Shown piece after piece: positions 35,787 through 45,408 of a stretch of 64,000 nt of DNA. The stretch is from Arthrobacter sp. P2b (GTDB lineage: Bacteria > Actinomycetota > Actinomycetes > Actinomycetales > Micrococcaceae), in contig NZ_FVZL01000004.1 in the NCBI RefSeq assembly GCF_900168295.1, positions 124,001 through 188,000 on the forward strand. Reading direction: 5' to 3'. Below the pieces are notes generated by a model. That model was not told where the DNA came from, searched no databases, and saw only the letters and a list, made by a program, of their open reading frames with translations. The position numbers and the translations under genes were made by a program. Position 1 is the stretch's first letter, and every line of letters begins with the position of its first letter.

Positions 35787-35796
35787 AGACCGGTCT
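35787..35796. promoter_or_regulatory. TetR-type operator palindrome
   Basis: AGACCGGTCT is a perfect 10-bp palindrome within GGGAAGAC...GTCTTTCCC, extending imperfect symmetry to about 23 bases (35779-35801). It lies upstream of the tetR gene and toward the divergent 88-residue gene, so it could control either. Confidence 0.55.
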
Positions 35797-35886
35797 TTCC
35801 CGCTGTAATGTTTTTCCTATGCGCAGTGCTTAGGACACCGTGGAGGCCATAAACCGGCCGCTTCGGATTGGTGCAAGGAGGCCCCG

Positions 35887-36153
35887 ATGTCAGCAGAGCG
35901 GTTGTTCCAAAGCGTACCTTCGGACCCCGACCCTTGGATGGCCGGTGACACGCCTGCCGAAATCCGCGAGTTCGCCATCCAGTCCCTCCGCTGGCAAGCC
36001 CAGGAAATCATCGACGAAATCCTCCGCAGCAATGAACCCGCCGAAGAGCTCTCCCGTGCAAGGCTCCGCCGCTGCGTGGCCAAAAACCCGGGCCGGCCCG
36101 AACGGGCGCTCCTGGAACAGCTGATGACCAACCGGGACGTCCCGGGACTATAA
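35887..36153 (+). CDS. Small hypothetical protein
   Basis: 88 residues, predicted helical and hydrophilic (EIREFAIQSLRWQAQEIIDEI, RARLRRCVAKNPGRPERALLEQL). No known family. A good ribosome site, GGAGG, is placed before ATG 35887. Convergent with panC with an 10-base gap. Codon use fits the genome. It may be under the same divergent control region as tetR. Confidence 0.65.
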   Translation: MSAERLFQSVPSDPDPWMAGDTPAEIREFAIQSLRWQAQEIIDEILRSNEPAEELSRARLRRCVAKNPGRPERALLEQLMTNRDVPGL

Positions 36154-36163
36154 CAAAGGCCGG

Positions 36164-37081
36164 TCATGAATTCAGCGGCGCGTTGTCGATCAGCCGCACC
36201 GGCCCCACCTTGGCGGCGATAAGCGCCAGCCCCTCGCCCCGGAACGGCGTTTCGCGGCAGTTTTCGGCCAGCGGCTCGAGCGTGGCCGGATCCACCACGT
36301 CGAAGTAGTCCAGCGCCACCAGGGGCTGGGACTCCACCAAGCGGACGGCTGACTCAAGATCCAGCGGCTCCCGTGCGGCAGCCCGCTCCTCAAGCAGCCG
36401 GAGGGCCCTGGACAGCACCAGCGCGGCCTCCCGCTCTTCGTCCGACAGGAAGCGGTTGCGGCTGGACAGGGCCAGGCCCTCCGCGGAACGGACCGTGGCA
36501 ACCCCCACGATCTCCACCGGAAAATTCAGGTCCGCCACCATGCGCCGCACCAGCGCCAGCTGCTGGGCATCCTTCTGGCCAAAGTACGCACGGTAGGCGG
36601 GAAGGCCTGAACCATCCGAACCACCCCCGGCCAGCCCCGCGGCGGGCATGCCGTAATGCAGCAGTTTGGCCACCACCGTCAGGGCACCGTCAAAGTGCCC
36701 GGGACGGGAAGCGCCCTCCCACTTCTCCCCCAGCCGGCCGGACGTTACGCGCACCAGCGGCTCACCCCCCGGGTACACCTCCTCCACCGACGGCGCGAAC
36801 GCAAGGTCCACGCCCTCGGCTTCCAGCAGCGCCAGGTCTGCCTCCAGCGTGCGCGGGTACCGGTCGAGGTCCACGGCGTCGCCGAACTGCAGGGGGTTGA
36901 CGAAGATGCTGGCCACCACCACGTCGTTCTGTTCGACGGCGGTGCGCGCCAATGCGGCATGGCCTTCGTGGAGTGCACCCATGGTGGGCACCAGGCCCTG
37001 GGAAGCACCCTGCCTGGAAGTCAGCAGACGTGCGCTTTCGGCGTGCAGATCGCCAACCGTCGTGACGAGTTTGATGGGCAT
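36164..37081 (-). CDS. panC: Pantothenate synthetase PanC with Gly-rich insertion
   Basis: 305 residues. Joins pantoate and beta-alanine using [14 protein letters not shown] (31-41), [10 protein letters not shown] (58-67) and [10 protein letters not shown] are the nucleotide- and substrate-binding motifs; LSSRNRFLS is also conserved. Between VAKLL and RAYFGQKD, where most PanC proteins have a few residues, there is an insertion of roughly 18 residues rich in Gly and Ser (about 142-163). panD and panB are not adjacent. It begins two bases after the DUF2520 stop. Confidence 0.95.
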   Translation of the reverse strand: MPIKLVTTVGDLHAESARLLTSRQGASQGLVPTMGALHEGHAALARTAVEQNDVVVASIFVNPLQFGDAVDLDRYPRTLEADLALLEAEGVDLAFAPSVEEVYPGGEPLVRVTSGRLGEKWEGASRPGHFDGALTVVAKLLHYGMPAAGLAGGGSDGSGLPAYRAYFGQKDAQQLALVRRMVADLNFPVEIVGVATVRSAEGLALSSRNRFLSDEEREAALVLSRALRLLEERAAAREPLDLESAVRLVESQPLVALDYFDVVDPATLEPLAENCRETPFRGEGLALIAAKVGPVRLIDNAPLNS

Positions 37082-37083
37082 GA

Positions 37084-37977
37084 TCAGTCCTCCCTCGGTT
37101 CGAGGGCCTTGCGCAGCCCCTCCAGCTGGTCAGCTTTCAGCAGGCCGCGCCCCTCGGCGCGCAGGGCTGTGGCGCGAGCCATCGCGAGGTAAGCCGCCAA
37201 CACGTCACCTTGCCCGCCGCCGTCGAACTCCCGCAGCGCCTCCGCATGCGCCTGCACTGTTCCCACATCACCGCGCGCCACAGGGCCGGTGAGGGCGGAT
37301 TCCCCGGAGGCCAGAGCGTTCTCCAAGGTTGCGCGCAGCAGCGGACCCAGCATGCGCCCGGGCAGGTCAACGCCCACCTCAGCCAACAGTTGCGAGGCCT
37401 GCGCCACCAGGGTGACCAGGTGGTTGGACCCGTGCGCCAGGGCCGCGTGGTACAGCGTCCTGTCCGCTTCGGCGATGGCTACGGGCTCCGCGCCCATCTC
37501 CACCACCAGCGCCTGCGCGATGGGAAGCATGGCGGCGTCGGCCGTGACACCGAAGGTGCAATCCAGCAGGCGCGTCAGGTCAAGGCTCATCCCGGTGAAC
37601 GTCATGGCCGGGTGCAGCGCCAACGGGACAGCGCCTGCAGCCCGCACCGGATGCAGGACACCCACCCCGAACCTGCCCGAGGTGTGGGCCACCAGTTGGC
37701 CTGGCTGCCAGGCGCCGAGCTTGGCCAGACCCTCCACCAGGTCCGGCAGGGCGTCGTCCGGCACCGCGAGCAGCACAAGTTCCGCCCGCTCCACGATGTC
37801 CTGCACCTCAAGGATGGGGACGCCGGGGAGCAGCGTTTCGGCCCGTTCACGGCTCGCGTCGGACACCGCTGAGACACCTACGACGGCGTGTTCCGCCGCG
37901 CGCAGGGCGGCGCCGAGGACCGCGCCCACTTTCCCGGCGCCAATGATTCCGACGCCGAGGCGTCCGGGTTTAGCCAT
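37084..37977 (-). CDS. Rossmann-like and DUF2520 domain protein
   Basis: 297 residues. The N-terminal NAD(P)-type Rossmann fold has [18 protein letters not shown] (7-24), followed by [17 protein letters not shown]. The DUF2520 half contains [22 protein letters not shown] and a helical C-terminus. These proteins resemble reductases of the ketopantoate/prephenate type and are regularly next to panC in actinobacteria; a role in pantoate supply has been guessed but not shown. ATG 37977 overlaps the 3' end of the PH-domain gene by 8 bases. Confidence 0.88.
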   Translation of the reverse strand: MAKPGRLGVGIIGAGKVGAVLGAALRAAEHAVVGVSAVSDASRERAETLLPGVPILEVQDIVERAELVLLAVPDDALPDLVEGLAKLGAWQPGQLVAHTSGRFGVGVLHPVRAAGAVPLALHPAMTFTGMSLDLTRLLDCTFGVTADAAMLPIAQALVVEMGAEPVAIAEADRTLYHAALAHGSNHLVTLVAQASQLLAEVGVDLPGRMLGPLLRATLENALASGESALTGPVARGDVGTVQAHAEALREFDGGGQGDVLAAYLAMARATALRAEGRGLLKADQLEGLRKALEPRED

Positions 37978-39583
37978 GCTGCGGGCCTTCCTGGGTTGGG
38001 GCATGCGGCGCCCGGGTTTCGACAGGCTCAACCACCGAGGACGGCTCAACCACCGGCGCGGGCCTGGTTTCGGCGGGCTCAACCACCGGGACCGCTACCT
38101 GCCGCAGCCACTGTTCCGTTGTTTGCCGTTTCCTGGCCAGCCGGGCGCGTGCCGACTGTTCGTTGAAGAGGGCCCGCGCCTCGTCCACGCCGGCCTGGGT
38201 CAGCCGCGGCGCGACAGGGCCGGCGGTGGTGTGAAGCACCAGGTCGGCAACCCTGAACCGCCGTGCCAGCGGCCCCTGGTGCAGTGCCATGGATTGCGTT
38301 CGCTGGTGCGGAACCACCACGAGCTCCCGCCACCAGCGGCCGGAGCGGATTAGGAGGGCGGTGTCCGTCGCGGCAAACCCGTTCCGGCGCCATCCCAGCG
38401 GGGCAAGTATCCGCGCCCGGCGCGGCGTGGTGACGAATCCGCCGTCCGAATCCAAGCCGGTGAGCCCGGCACCAAAAACGGCGGCAGGCTGGGCAGTGCC
38501 TGGATCCGGCAGCACCAGGGCGAGCATGTTCATGGCGTCCTCGAGCTTGCCGACGGGCAGCAGGGTGGTGCGGGAGGTGCCCTCTCCGGCGTTCTCCACC
38601 AGGCCGTAGCCGGCCACGTTGACCTGCATCCGGTACCAGCCGAACGGACGCCACAGGGGCGGCTGGGCAATCTTGAGTGCCTGGATCCGGCCGGGCGGCA
38701 ACGTCTGCGCCTGCGTGTCCAGCAGCCCGTACCGCAGCCTGATGCCGTCCGGCGAAATGGCGGCCGTGAAGTTGTAGCCCTTGTTGAAAAGGGTCCAGTA
38801 GCTGGCGGCGAGGCCCAGCGCGGCTGGAATCAGATAAAAGTAGAAGCTCTGGTTGTCGGTGACGGCGGAAAGAACCACGGAGGCCACACCGCCCACCGCC
38901 ACGAAAAAGCTTTGTTCGCTCAGCAGCAACGAACCGACAAGGCGCGACGGCGGCACCGACAGGACCGGGTATTCCGGCGCCTCGGGCGCGGCCTCGCCAG
39001 GGCCCTCGACGCCGGTGCTCACCCCGGCGGCCCGGGCCAGGATGGTGGCGCGGAGCTGCCGGGCGTCATCCATCTTCAGGTAGGCCAGCCGCACGGCCGA
39101 CTCCCCGGCGTCAGCAACCTCGAACTTGAGTTCGGCCAGGCCGAAGATGCGCGCCAGCAGGGGCTGGACGATGTCGATAGCCTGGACCCGGTCCAGCCGC
39201 GCCTGCCGTTGCTGCCGGAAGAGGAAGCCGGTGTTGACCCGGACGTAGCCGCCGGACACCTGGTACTTGGTGAAGTACCAGGTCAGGACGAAGCCCAGGA
39301 CGGCGATCAGCAGCATGGCCGCACCGCCCGCCAGCAGCCACGGCGCCCGGCCTGCCAGCTCGTCCGTGAACACGGGCCGGCCCTGCAGCATCCGCTCAAA
39401 AATATCGCGGCCAAAGAAGAAGCCGATGGCGGCCAGCGCTACCCAGCCGCGGACAAAAGGCGACGCCGGGTGCACACGCAGCCACCCGTCGTCGGGCGCG
39501 GCACTGTCTGCGGCAGCCGGTCCGGCGGGCAGCGGCGAACTGCCCGGCGCCCCCGTACCGGGGACCTGCCTGTCAGCGGTCAC
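37970..39583 (-). CDS. bPH2 (DUF304) multi-domain membrane protein, YdbT-like
   Basis: 537 residues. Contains pairs of transmembrane helices (about 45-60, 80-105 and 215-265) and three bacterial PH (bPH2) domains, recognisable by YQVSGGYVRVNTGFLFRQQRQARLDRVQAIDI, LRYGLLDTQAQTLPPGRIQAL and LIRSGRWWRELVVVPHQRTQSM in pattern. The function of YdbS/YdbT pairs is not established; membrane-stress resistance is suggested for some. The last 30 residues (VVEPAETR ... VVEPVETR) come from a DNA repeat described separately. GTG start overlaps the YdbS-like stop (GTGA). Confidence 0.85.
   Translation of the reverse strand: MTADRQVPGTGAPGSSPLPAGPAAADSAAPDDGWLRVHPASPFVRGWVALAAIGFFFGRDIFERMLQGRPVFTDELAGRAPWLLAGGAAMLLIAVLGFVLTWYFTKYQVSGGYVRVNTGFLFRQQRQARLDRVQAIDIVQPLLARIFGLAELKFEVADAGESAVRLAYLKMDDARQLRATILARAAGVSTGVEGPGEAAPEAPEYPVLSVPPSRLVGSLLLSEQSFFVAVGGVASVVLSAVTDNQSFYFYLIPAALGLAASYWTLFNKGYNFTAAISPDGIRLRYGLLDTQAQTLPPGRIQALKIAQPPLWRPFGWYRMQVNVAGYGLVENAGEGTSRTTLLPVGKLEDAMNMLALVLPDPGTAQPAAVFGAGLTGLDSDGGFVTTPRRARILAPLGWRRNGFAATDTALLIRSGRWWRELVVVPHQRTQSMALHQGPLARRFRVADLVLHTTAGPVAPRLTQAGVDEARALFNEQSARARLARKRQTTEQWLRQVAVPVVEPAETRPAPVVEPSSVVEPVETRAPHAPTQEGPQHG
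38015..38087. repeat. Cluster of a dispersed actinobacterial repeat in coding DNA
   Basis: A 22-base unit GGTTTCGACAGGCTCAACCA (first 20 bases shown) starts at 38015. A partial copy GGCTCAACCACC lies at 38043-38054, and a diverged full copy with GGTTTCGGCGGGCTCAACCA at 38066-38085. On the minus strand they encode VVEP(V/A)ETR. The same motif is familiar as an interspersed repeat in Micrococcales and related genomes. Here three copies sit within the last 40 codons of the PH gene. Confidence 0.75.
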
Positions 39584-40092
39584 AGTCCTGCCAGCCTGGC
39601 TTCGCCGCGCGCCGCCAGCTGTTCGCGGAGCCGCGCGCCTTCGGCGGCGGGCAGGCCCGGGATCTTGGCATTGGTGCCCGGCGCGGCAGTGTGCAGCTTG
39701 AGCGTGCACAAACCCAGCCCGCGTTCCACCGGGCCCACGCCGATGTCCACGTACTGCATCCTGCCGTAGGGAACGGCCATGGTGCGCTGGAAGAAGATCC
39801 CGGTCCTGACCAGGAGGTCGTCGTCGCGCTCGGCATAGCCGATGGCCCGGACCTGGCGCGGGATCAGCACGAGGCGCCAGAGGGCCAGCACCAGCATCGC
39901 CGCGGGAAGGGCGACGGCCAGCCACAGCGGCGGCCAGCGCCATACGCCAAGGAGGACAAAGAGCAATGGCAGGGAGAGCAGCAGTACCGCGACGAGGTTG
40001 CCCACGGCCCACTCCACCAGCCGGACGGTGATGTACTTGGGCGAGACGCGCTGCCAGGCGATGCCCGGCGGATCAATCGCCTCGGTATGCAT
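39580..40092 (-). CDS. bPH2 (DUF304) membrane protein, YdbS-like
   Basis: 170 residues. Two transmembrane helices (about 27-70) are followed by one bPH2 domain: AIGYAERDDDLLVRTGIFFQRTMAVPYGRMQYVDI in pattern, then VERGLGLCTLKLHT. It is the small partner of the downstream three-domain protein, joined to it by a four-base overlap. ATG 40092 has GGGGGAAGG upstream and overlaps the DUF3180 stop by 20 bases, indicating one transcript. Confidence 0.88.
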   Translation of the reverse strand: MHTEAIDPPGIAWQRVSPKYITVRLVEWAVGNLVAVLLLSLPLLFVLLGVWRWPPLWLAVALPAAMLVLALWRLVLIPRQVRAIGYAERDDDLLVRTGIFFQRTMAVPYGRMQYVDIGVGPVERGLGLCTLKLHTAAPGTNAKIPGLPAAEGARLREQLAARGEARLAGL

Positions 40093-40621
40093 ATTCGCCT
40101 TCCCCCGCGGCTTCGCCACGGACCTGGCGCCCGGGCTTGCCGTCAACACCCTTGGTGTCGCCGTCCTCCGGGGGAATCTTGCAGAAGCGCTCCACCAGGA
40201 GGCCAACCACGATCATCACTAGTCCCCCGCCGGCCATGGCCAGGGCCAGCCAGGTGATGCCCTGGTCGCTGCGCAGGCTCCAGATCCGCAGCTGGTCCAG
40301 GAAGATGCCCACGTGCCAGCCCAGCAGCACGGTTCCGGCGTAGGCGCACGCCTGGGCCAGGACCAGGGTCCGGGCTGCCAGCAGGGGATCGAGCACCGTC
40401 TTCTTTTTGGCGTTGGCGTTCGTAATGCTGTTGCGCCACCTCAGGACCCGGATGCCCAGGATCAGGGTGATGGCGACGATGACGCCCATCGTGGCCAGCG
40501 CCGTAGCGGGCAGCACGGGAGTGGCCATGCTGTACCGGCTGGTCACCACGGTGGCCGCCCAGCCCGCGACTGCCAAAATGATGCCGATCAGCATGAGGCG
40601 CAGCGGGTTGATGGGCTTCAT
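40073..40621 (-). CDS. DUF3180 membrane protein
   Basis: 182 residues with four predicted transmembrane helices (about 8-25, 38-57, 85-105, 125-143). Its place immediately after folK is conserved in actinobacteria; the function is unknown. Its ATG overlaps the folK stop (ATGA). A charged C-terminal tail (about 150-182) extends into the overlap with the next gene. Confidence 0.85.
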   Translation of the reverse strand: MKPINPLRLMLIGIILAVAGWAATVVTSRYSMATPVLPATALATMGVIVAITLILGIRVLRWRNSITNANAKKKTVLDPLLAARTLVLAQACAYAGTVLLGWHVGIFLDQLRIWSLRSDQGITWLALAMAGGGLVMIVVGLLVERFCKIPPEDGDTKGVDGKPGRQVRGEAAGEGEYAYRGD

Positions 40622-41163
40622 CGTTCTTCCACCGCCCCGGCAGTGGGCATGCCATCGAAGTCGCCGAAGCCGTCGAACGGGGCAAGATCGCCGTAGTCCG
40701 CCGCCCTGGCGGCCAGCGCGCTGATGCGTTCACCGTTCAGGGTTGCCGCGGGTTCGATCAGCGACCACGGGTACAGCACAAAGGCGCGTTCGGCGGCGCG
40801 CGGATGAGGCAGGGTCAGCACGGGGTCGTCGCTGCGTAGGTCGCCGTAGGTGATGACGTCGACGTCGAGCGTCCGCGGCCCCCAGTGCACCTCGCGGACA
40901 CGGTGGTGCTTGTTCTCCACCGCCTGGCAATGTGCCAGCAGTTCCAGCGGAGCCAGGCTGGTTTCCGCGGTGATGACCATGTTCAGGAAGTCGGGCTGGC
41001 CTGCCGGGCCGCCCAGCGCCTTGGTCTGGACCACCGGGGACACCGCCAGGAGGCGCACCTCCGGCGGGTCGACAAGATCTGCGACCGCCTCGGAGAGGGT
41101 GTCGTTCCGTTCCCCCAGGTTGCTGCCAAGAGCCAGCACTACTCTGGCATAACCGGCATTCAC
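40618..41163 (-). CDS. folK: 2-amino-4-hydroxy-6-hydroxymethyldihydropteridine pyrophosphokinase
   Basis: 181 residues. Transfers pyrophosphate from ATP to the pterin alcohol before dihydropteroate synthase. Motifs are VVLALGSNLGER at the N-terminus, QPDFLNMVI, and the signature WGPRTLDVDVITYGD with LPHPRAAERAFVL. GTG 41163 has GGGGGG close upstream and overlaps the folB stop (GTGA). The upstream open frame is folB in another register. Confidence 0.95.
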   Translation of the reverse strand: MNAGYARVVLALGSNLGERNDTLSEAVADLVDPPEVRLLAVSPVVQTKALGGPAGQPDFLNMVITAETSLAPLELLAHCQAVENKHHRVREVHWGPRTLDVDVITYGDLRSDDPVLTLPHPRAAERAFVLYPWSLIEPAATLNGERISALAARAADYGDLAPFDGFGDFDGMPTAGAVEER

Positions 41164-41570
41164 GGTGTCCCCCCATTGAAGGTTGACTCCTGGCGGACGG
41201 GATTCCCGGGGACCGGATTCCCGCGGTGGACGGTGACGGCCACGTCGCCGAAGGGAACCTCGATGGGCGCCTGCGGTTTGTGCACGGTGATCTCCACGGC
41301 GTGGAGCCGGAATTCGGCCAGCAGGCTGTCCGCGATCCGGACGGCCAGGGCTTCGATCAGGTTCAGCGGCTCGCCCGAGACCCATTCGGTAATACGCTGG
41401 GCCACCTCGCCGTAGTGCGCGGTGTCGCGGACGTCATCGGACTCCGCCGCCGCGGCGAAATCCAGGTAAAGCACTGCGTCCACAACAAAAGGCTGGCCCT
41501 CGCGGCGTTCAAAATCAAACACTCCGTGATGGCCGACGGCAGTCACACCGGTCAGCGTAATTTTGTCCAT
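41160..41570 (-). CDS. folB: Dihydroneopterin aldolase
   Basis: 136 residues. Converts dihydroneopterin to hydroxymethyldihydropterin and glycolaldehyde. LTGVTAVGHHGVFDFERREGQPF at the N-terminus contains the family pattern, with YGEVAQRI and NLIEALAVRIAD following. ATG 41570 begins 13 bases after the folP stop. The last residues (GNPVPGNPVRQESTFNGGTP) are a nonconserved tail. Coupled to folK. Confidence 0.94.
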   Translation of the reverse strand: MDKITLTGVTAVGHHGVFDFERREGQPFVVDAVLYLDFAAAAESDDVRDTAHYGEVAQRITEWVSGEPLNLIEALAVRIADSLLAEFRLHAVEITVHKPQAPIEVPFGDVAVTVHRGNPVPGNPVRQESTFNGGTP

Positions 41571-41583
41571 GGGTCCCCCGGCC

Positions 41584-42504
41584 CTACTGAGTTTTGGGTA
41601 CTGCGGCCATGCGGGCGGCAACCTTGACGGCGTCCAGGCTGGAGCCGACGTCGTGCACGCGGACGGCCCAAGCGCCGCGGTAGGCACTGACGGCGGTGAT
41701 TGCGGCGGTAGCGCCGTCGCGCTCCTCCGGGGACGCGGACTTGCCGGCCACGGTGAGCAGGGTTCCAAGGAACCGCTTGCGGGACGCACCCACCAGGACC
41801 TTATGTCCCAGGCTGTGCAGCTGGTCCAGGTTCTGCAGGAGTTCCCAGTTCTGGGCATCGTTCTTCGCGAAGCCCAGGCCCGGATCGATGATGATCTGGT
41901 CCTGGCTGACGCCGGCGGCATAGAGCTTGTCCCGCACGCCGGCCAGTTCAGCCACTACGTCCCCTGCCACGTCCGTGTACTCGGCAAGGGAATTCATGGT
42001 GCGGGCGTCGCCGCGGCGGTGGGTCAGGATGTACGGAACCTTGGACGCAGCCACAAGCTCTGCCATTTCCGGTTCGATGCTGAGGCCGGAGATGTCGTTG
42101 ATGATGGCGGCCCCGGCTTCCACAGCGGCCGCGGCGGTGGCGGCATGGGTAGTGTCGATGCTGACCAGCGCACCGGCCTTGACTAGCGCCTCAATAACGG
42201 GGATGACGCGGCGCTGTTCTTCTTCGGGGCTGACGTCTTCGGCGCCGGGCCGGGTGGACTCTCCCCCGACGTCGATGATGTCCGCACCGGCGTAGAACAT
42301 GCGCAGGCCGGCGGCGATGGCGGTGTCGGACGTGGCGTGCTTGCCGCCGTCGCTGAAGGAATCAGGGGTGACGTTCAGGATTCCCATGACCAGGGTGCGG
42401 TCGGTGGGCAGGTCTTCGAAACGGGCGGCCGGCCGCGGTTTGCGCAGGATGGGCAGCGGCGAAGTTGCGGGCCCGGTTCCCGGGGCTGCAGCGAGTGAGT
42501 CCAT
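41584..42504 (-). CDS. folP: Dihydropteroate synthase
   Basis: 306 residues. Condenses the pterin pyrophosphate with p-aminobenzoate. The two signatures are GILNVTPDSFSDGG (about 41-54) and DIIDVGGESTRPGA (about 75-88); INDISGL, IIDPGLGFAKN and LVGASRKRF complete the active-site set. A 35-residue N-terminal extension precedes the barrel. GGAAGGTAAC lies before the ATG, ten bases after the folE stop. Sulfonamide target. Confidence 0.96.
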   Translation of the reverse strand: MDSLAAAPGTGPATSPLPILRKPRPAARFEDLPTDRTLVMGILNVTPDSFSDGGKHATSDTAIAAGLRMFYAGADIIDVGGESTRPGAEDVSPEEEQRRVIPVIEALVKAGALVSIDTTHAATAAAAVEAGAAIINDISGLSIEPEMAELVAASKVPYILTHRRGDARTMNSLAEYTDVAGDVVAELAGVRDKLYAAGVSQDQIIIDPGLGFAKNDAQNWELLQNLDQLHSLGHKVLVGASRKRFLGTLLTVAGKSASPEERDGATAAITAVSAYRGAWAVRVHDVGSSLDAVKVAARMAAVPKTQ

Positions 42505-42514
42505 GGTCTGTTTG

Positions 42515-43159
42515 TTACCTTCCGAGGATGAGGCTCATGGCTTCGGCGCGGGTGGCCGGGTCATGAAGCTGCCCGCGGACCGCACTGGTGACGGTCTTCG
42601 CTCCGGGCTTGCGGATACCGCGCATTGACATGCACATGTGTTCGCATTCAACAACGACGATGGCGCCCCGCGGCTTGAGGTAGCGGACCAGCGCCTCAAC
42701 GATCTCAGTGGTGAGCCGCTCCTGCACCTGCGGGCGGCGGGCATAGATGTCCACAAGCCGGGCCAGCTTGCTCAGCCCGGTGACCTTGCCCTCATGCGAG
42801 GGGATGTAGCCGACGTGGGCCATGCCGTGGAACGGCACCAGGTGGTGCTCGCACGTGGAGTAGAAGGGGATGTCCTTGACCAGGACCAGTTCCTCATGGT
42901 CAAGGTCGAACGTGGTGGACAGGACATCCGCGGGGTCATGGTGCAGCCCGGCAAAAACCTCGGCGTAGGCTTTGGCCACCCGTTTGGGGGTGTCCACCAG
43001 GCCGCCGCGGTCCGGGTCTTCACCGATGGCGAGAAGGATCTCCCGGACGGCCGCCTCGATCCGGGGCCGGTCCACTTTCTGGTGCTTGGAGTGGGAGGAT
43101 CCGTCCTCCGCCGGGTATCCGGCGGAGGCGGGAACGTCGTCGTCGTCGAAGTGAGTCAC
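42515..43159 (-). CDS. folE: GTP cyclohydrolase I
   Basis: 214 residues. Makes dihydroneopterin triphosphate, the first step of folate synthesis. [20 protein letters not shown] has the zinc Cys and the two active-site His; [14 protein letters not shown] supplies the second zinc Cys. GTG 43159 has no ribosome site, but TAAGCT (43166-43171, minus strand) is exactly six bases upstream. An internal leaderless promoter may therefore supplement transcription from ftsH, whose stop is nine bases away. Confidence 0.96.
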   Translation of the reverse strand: MTHFDDDDVPASAGYPAEDGSSHSKHQKVDRPRIEAAVREILLAIGEDPDRGGLVDTPKRVAKAYAEVFAGLHHDPADVLSTTFDLDHEELVLVKDIPFYSTCEHHLVPFHGMAHVGYIPSHEGKVTGLSKLARLVDIYARRPQVQERLTTEIVEALVRYLKPRGAIVVVECEHMCMSMRGIRKPGAKTVTSAVRGQLHDPATRAEAMSLILGR

Positions 43160-43168
43160 AGAGAAAGC

Positions 43169-45232
43169 TTAGCCGCGAAGGGTGTCCGGCCCCGATTCGG
43201 GGACGCCGCCCTGAAACGGTGCGTCTTCCGTAACGCCCTGCGGATGCGGAGGGTTGGCGTCCAGCGGCTCGTCCAAACGGGCCTGCTTGGCTTCTTCCTG
43301 CGCCTCGCGCTCGGCCCTCTCCTGGCGGCTTTCCACGGGGCCGGCCATCTGGACGGGGCGGGTCTCCTTGGACAGCCATACCTCGCGGAAGTCGCGCTTG
43401 CGGATGTCGCGGAAGATGTCGGCGATCTCGGCCTGGTTCAAGGTTTCGCGTTCCAGGAGTTCGAGCGCCAGCCGGTCCAGGACCTCGCGGTTCTCGGTGA
43501 GGATGGCGTAGGCCTCGTCATGGGCCTGGTCGATGAGGCGGCGCACTTCCTCGTCCACCACGTAGGCGATCTGGTCGGAGTAGTTGCGCTCGTGGCCGGC
43601 ATCGCGGCCAAGGAACGGCTCGCCGCCGCCCTGGCCGAGCCGGACAGCGCCCACCCGCTCGCTCATGCCGTACTCGGTGACCATCTTGCGGGCGGTTCCG
43701 GTGGCCTTTTCGATGTCGTTCGAAGCGCCGGTGGACGGATCGTGGAACACGATTTCTTCGGCCACGCGGCCGCCCATGGCGTAGGCCATCTGGTCCAGGA
43801 GTTCGTTGCGGGTCACGGAGTACTTGTCGTTGTCCGGAACCACCATGGTGTAGCCCAGGGCACGGCCGCGGGGAAGGATGGTGATCTTGGTGACGGGCGC
43901 GGAGTTGCGCAGGGCTGCCGCCACGAGCGCGTGGCCGCCTTCGTGGTAGGCGGTGATCTTGCGCTCGTGTTCCTTCATGACGCGGCTGCGCTTCTGCGGG
44001 CCGGCCATGACGCGGTCGATGGCCTCGTCCAGGGCGCGGTCGTCAATGAGGTTGGCGTTGGAGCGGGCCGTGAGCAGTGCGGCCTCGTTGAGGACGTTGG
44101 CAAGGTCGGCGCCGGTGTAGCCGGGAGTCTTCTTGGCCACGGCCTTCAGGTCCACGCCGGGCGCCATCGGCTTGCCCTTGGAGTGCACCTGCAGGATCTG
44201 GTCGCGGCCGATCAGGTCCGGCGCTTCCACGCCGATCTGGCGGTCGAAGCGGCCCGGGCGCAGCAGTGCGGGGTCCAGCACGTCGGGGCGGTTGGTGGCG
44301 GCGATGAGGATGACGTTGGTCTTGACGTCGAAGCCGTCCATTTCAACCAGCAGCTGGTTGAGGGTCTGTTCGCGTTCGTCGTTGCCGCCGCCGATGCCGG
44401 CGCCGCGGTGGCGGCCGACGGCGTCGATTTCGTCCACGAAGATGATGGCCGGGGAGTTCGCCTTGGCCTGTTCGAAGAGGTCGCGGACACGGGAGGCACC
44501 CACACCGACGAACATTTCCACGAAGTCGGAACCGGAGATGGAGAAGAAGGGAACGCCGGCCTCACCCGCGACAGCGCGGGCCAGGAGGGTCTTACCGGTG
44601 CCTGGCGGGCCGTAGAGCAGCACGCCCTTGGGGATCTTGGCGCCAACGGCCTGGAACTTGGCCGGTTCCTGCAGGAATTCCTTGATTTCCTGGAGTTCCT
44701 CCACTGCTTCGTCAGAACCGGCGACGTCGGCGAAGGTCACCTGCGGCATGTCCTTGCTGACCATCTTGGCCTTGGACTTGCCGAACTGCATGATCTTGGA
44801 GCCGCCGCCCTGCATCCGGGTCATCAGGAACCAGAACAGCGCGCCGAGCAGGATGACGGGAATCAGGAGGGAGAGGAGGCCGGAGAACCAGTTGCTCTCG
44901 ATGGGCTGGTCCGTGTAGCCGCCGCTGAGGTCAGAGGCGGTGACAGCCCTGACGATGTCCTCGGCGCGGGCGTCCACAAAGTAGAACTGGACGCTCTTGC
45001 CCTTGTCCTGCCCTTCCAGGTTCAGGTTTTCCTTCAGCGTCAGGTCAACACGGTTTTCACCATCGAAGATCTTCGCCTGCTCCACCTGGTTGCCGGAGAG
45101 TAGTTCGAGGCCCTTATCGGTGTCAATCCGTGCCGCACCGCCGGGAGCCAGCGTTGCAAAAGCCACAAGGAGCAGACCGACCACAACGACGATCCAGATG
45201 CCCGGGCCCTTGAAAAAGTTCTTAGCTTTCAT
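43169..45232 (-). CDS. ftsH: ATP-dependent zinc metalloprotease FtsH
   Basis: 687 residues. Two transmembrane helices (about 11-29 and 117-137) flank an external domain. The AAA module has Walker A GPPGTGKT (208-215), Walker B IIFVDEID (263-270) and the SRH region [19 protein letters not shown]. The zinc site is H430-EGG-H434, with a further Asp in [10 protein letters not shown]. It degrades misfolded and short-lived membrane proteins. The acidic C-terminal tail is not conserved. Normally next to hpt in actinobacteria; here a LacI gene intervenes. Confidence 0.97.
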   Translation of the reverse strand: MKAKNFFKGPGIWIVVVVGLLLVAFATLAPGGAARIDTDKGLELLSGNQVEQAKIFDGENRVDLTLKENLNLEGQDKGKSVQFYFVDARAEDIVRAVTASDLSGGYTDQPIESNWFSGLLSLLIPVILLGALFWFLMTRMQGGGSKIMQFGKSKAKMVSKDMPQVTFADVAGSDEAVEELQEIKEFLQEPAKFQAVGAKIPKGVLLYGPPGTGKTLLARAVAGEAGVPFFSISGSDFVEMFVGVGASRVRDLFEQAKANSPAIIFVDEIDAVGRHRGAGIGGGNDEREQTLNQLLVEMDGFDVKTNVILIAATNRPDVLDPALLRPGRFDRQIGVEAPDLIGRDQILQVHSKGKPMAPGVDLKAVAKKTPGYTGADLANVLNEAALLTARSNANLIDDRALDEAIDRVMAGPQKRSRVMKEHERKITAYHEGGHALVAAALRNSAPVTKITILPRGRALGYTMVVPDNDKYSVTRNELLDQMAYAMGGRVAEEIVFHDPSTGASNDIEKATGTARKMVTEYGMSERVGAVRLGQGGGEPFLGRDAGHERNYSDQIAYVVDEEVRRLIDQAHDEAYAILTENREVLDRLALELLERETLNQAEIADIFRDIRKRDFREVWLSKETRPVQMAGPVESRQERAEREAQEEAKQARLDEPLDANPPHPQGVTEDAPFQGGVPESGPDTLRG

Positions 45233-45408
45233 CTGTTCGGGGGCTGGCCCCGTCCCTTCTGGTAGTGCTGCACGGCGAGTAGTTTGCGCGCGTGATGGTG
45301 CTGCGTCAGCTTCTAGCTATACACCGTCCGGAGTAGATCACGCATGATGGAAAGCAAAAGTTCCCTGTGGGCGTAGCTACACGGAGGGGTGGGGCCTGTG
45401 CGGTGGTC

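Noticed and set aside
42638-45103. 821-codon plus-strand open frame
   Set aside because: Antisense to ftsH and folE, both fully recognised; no family resemblance.
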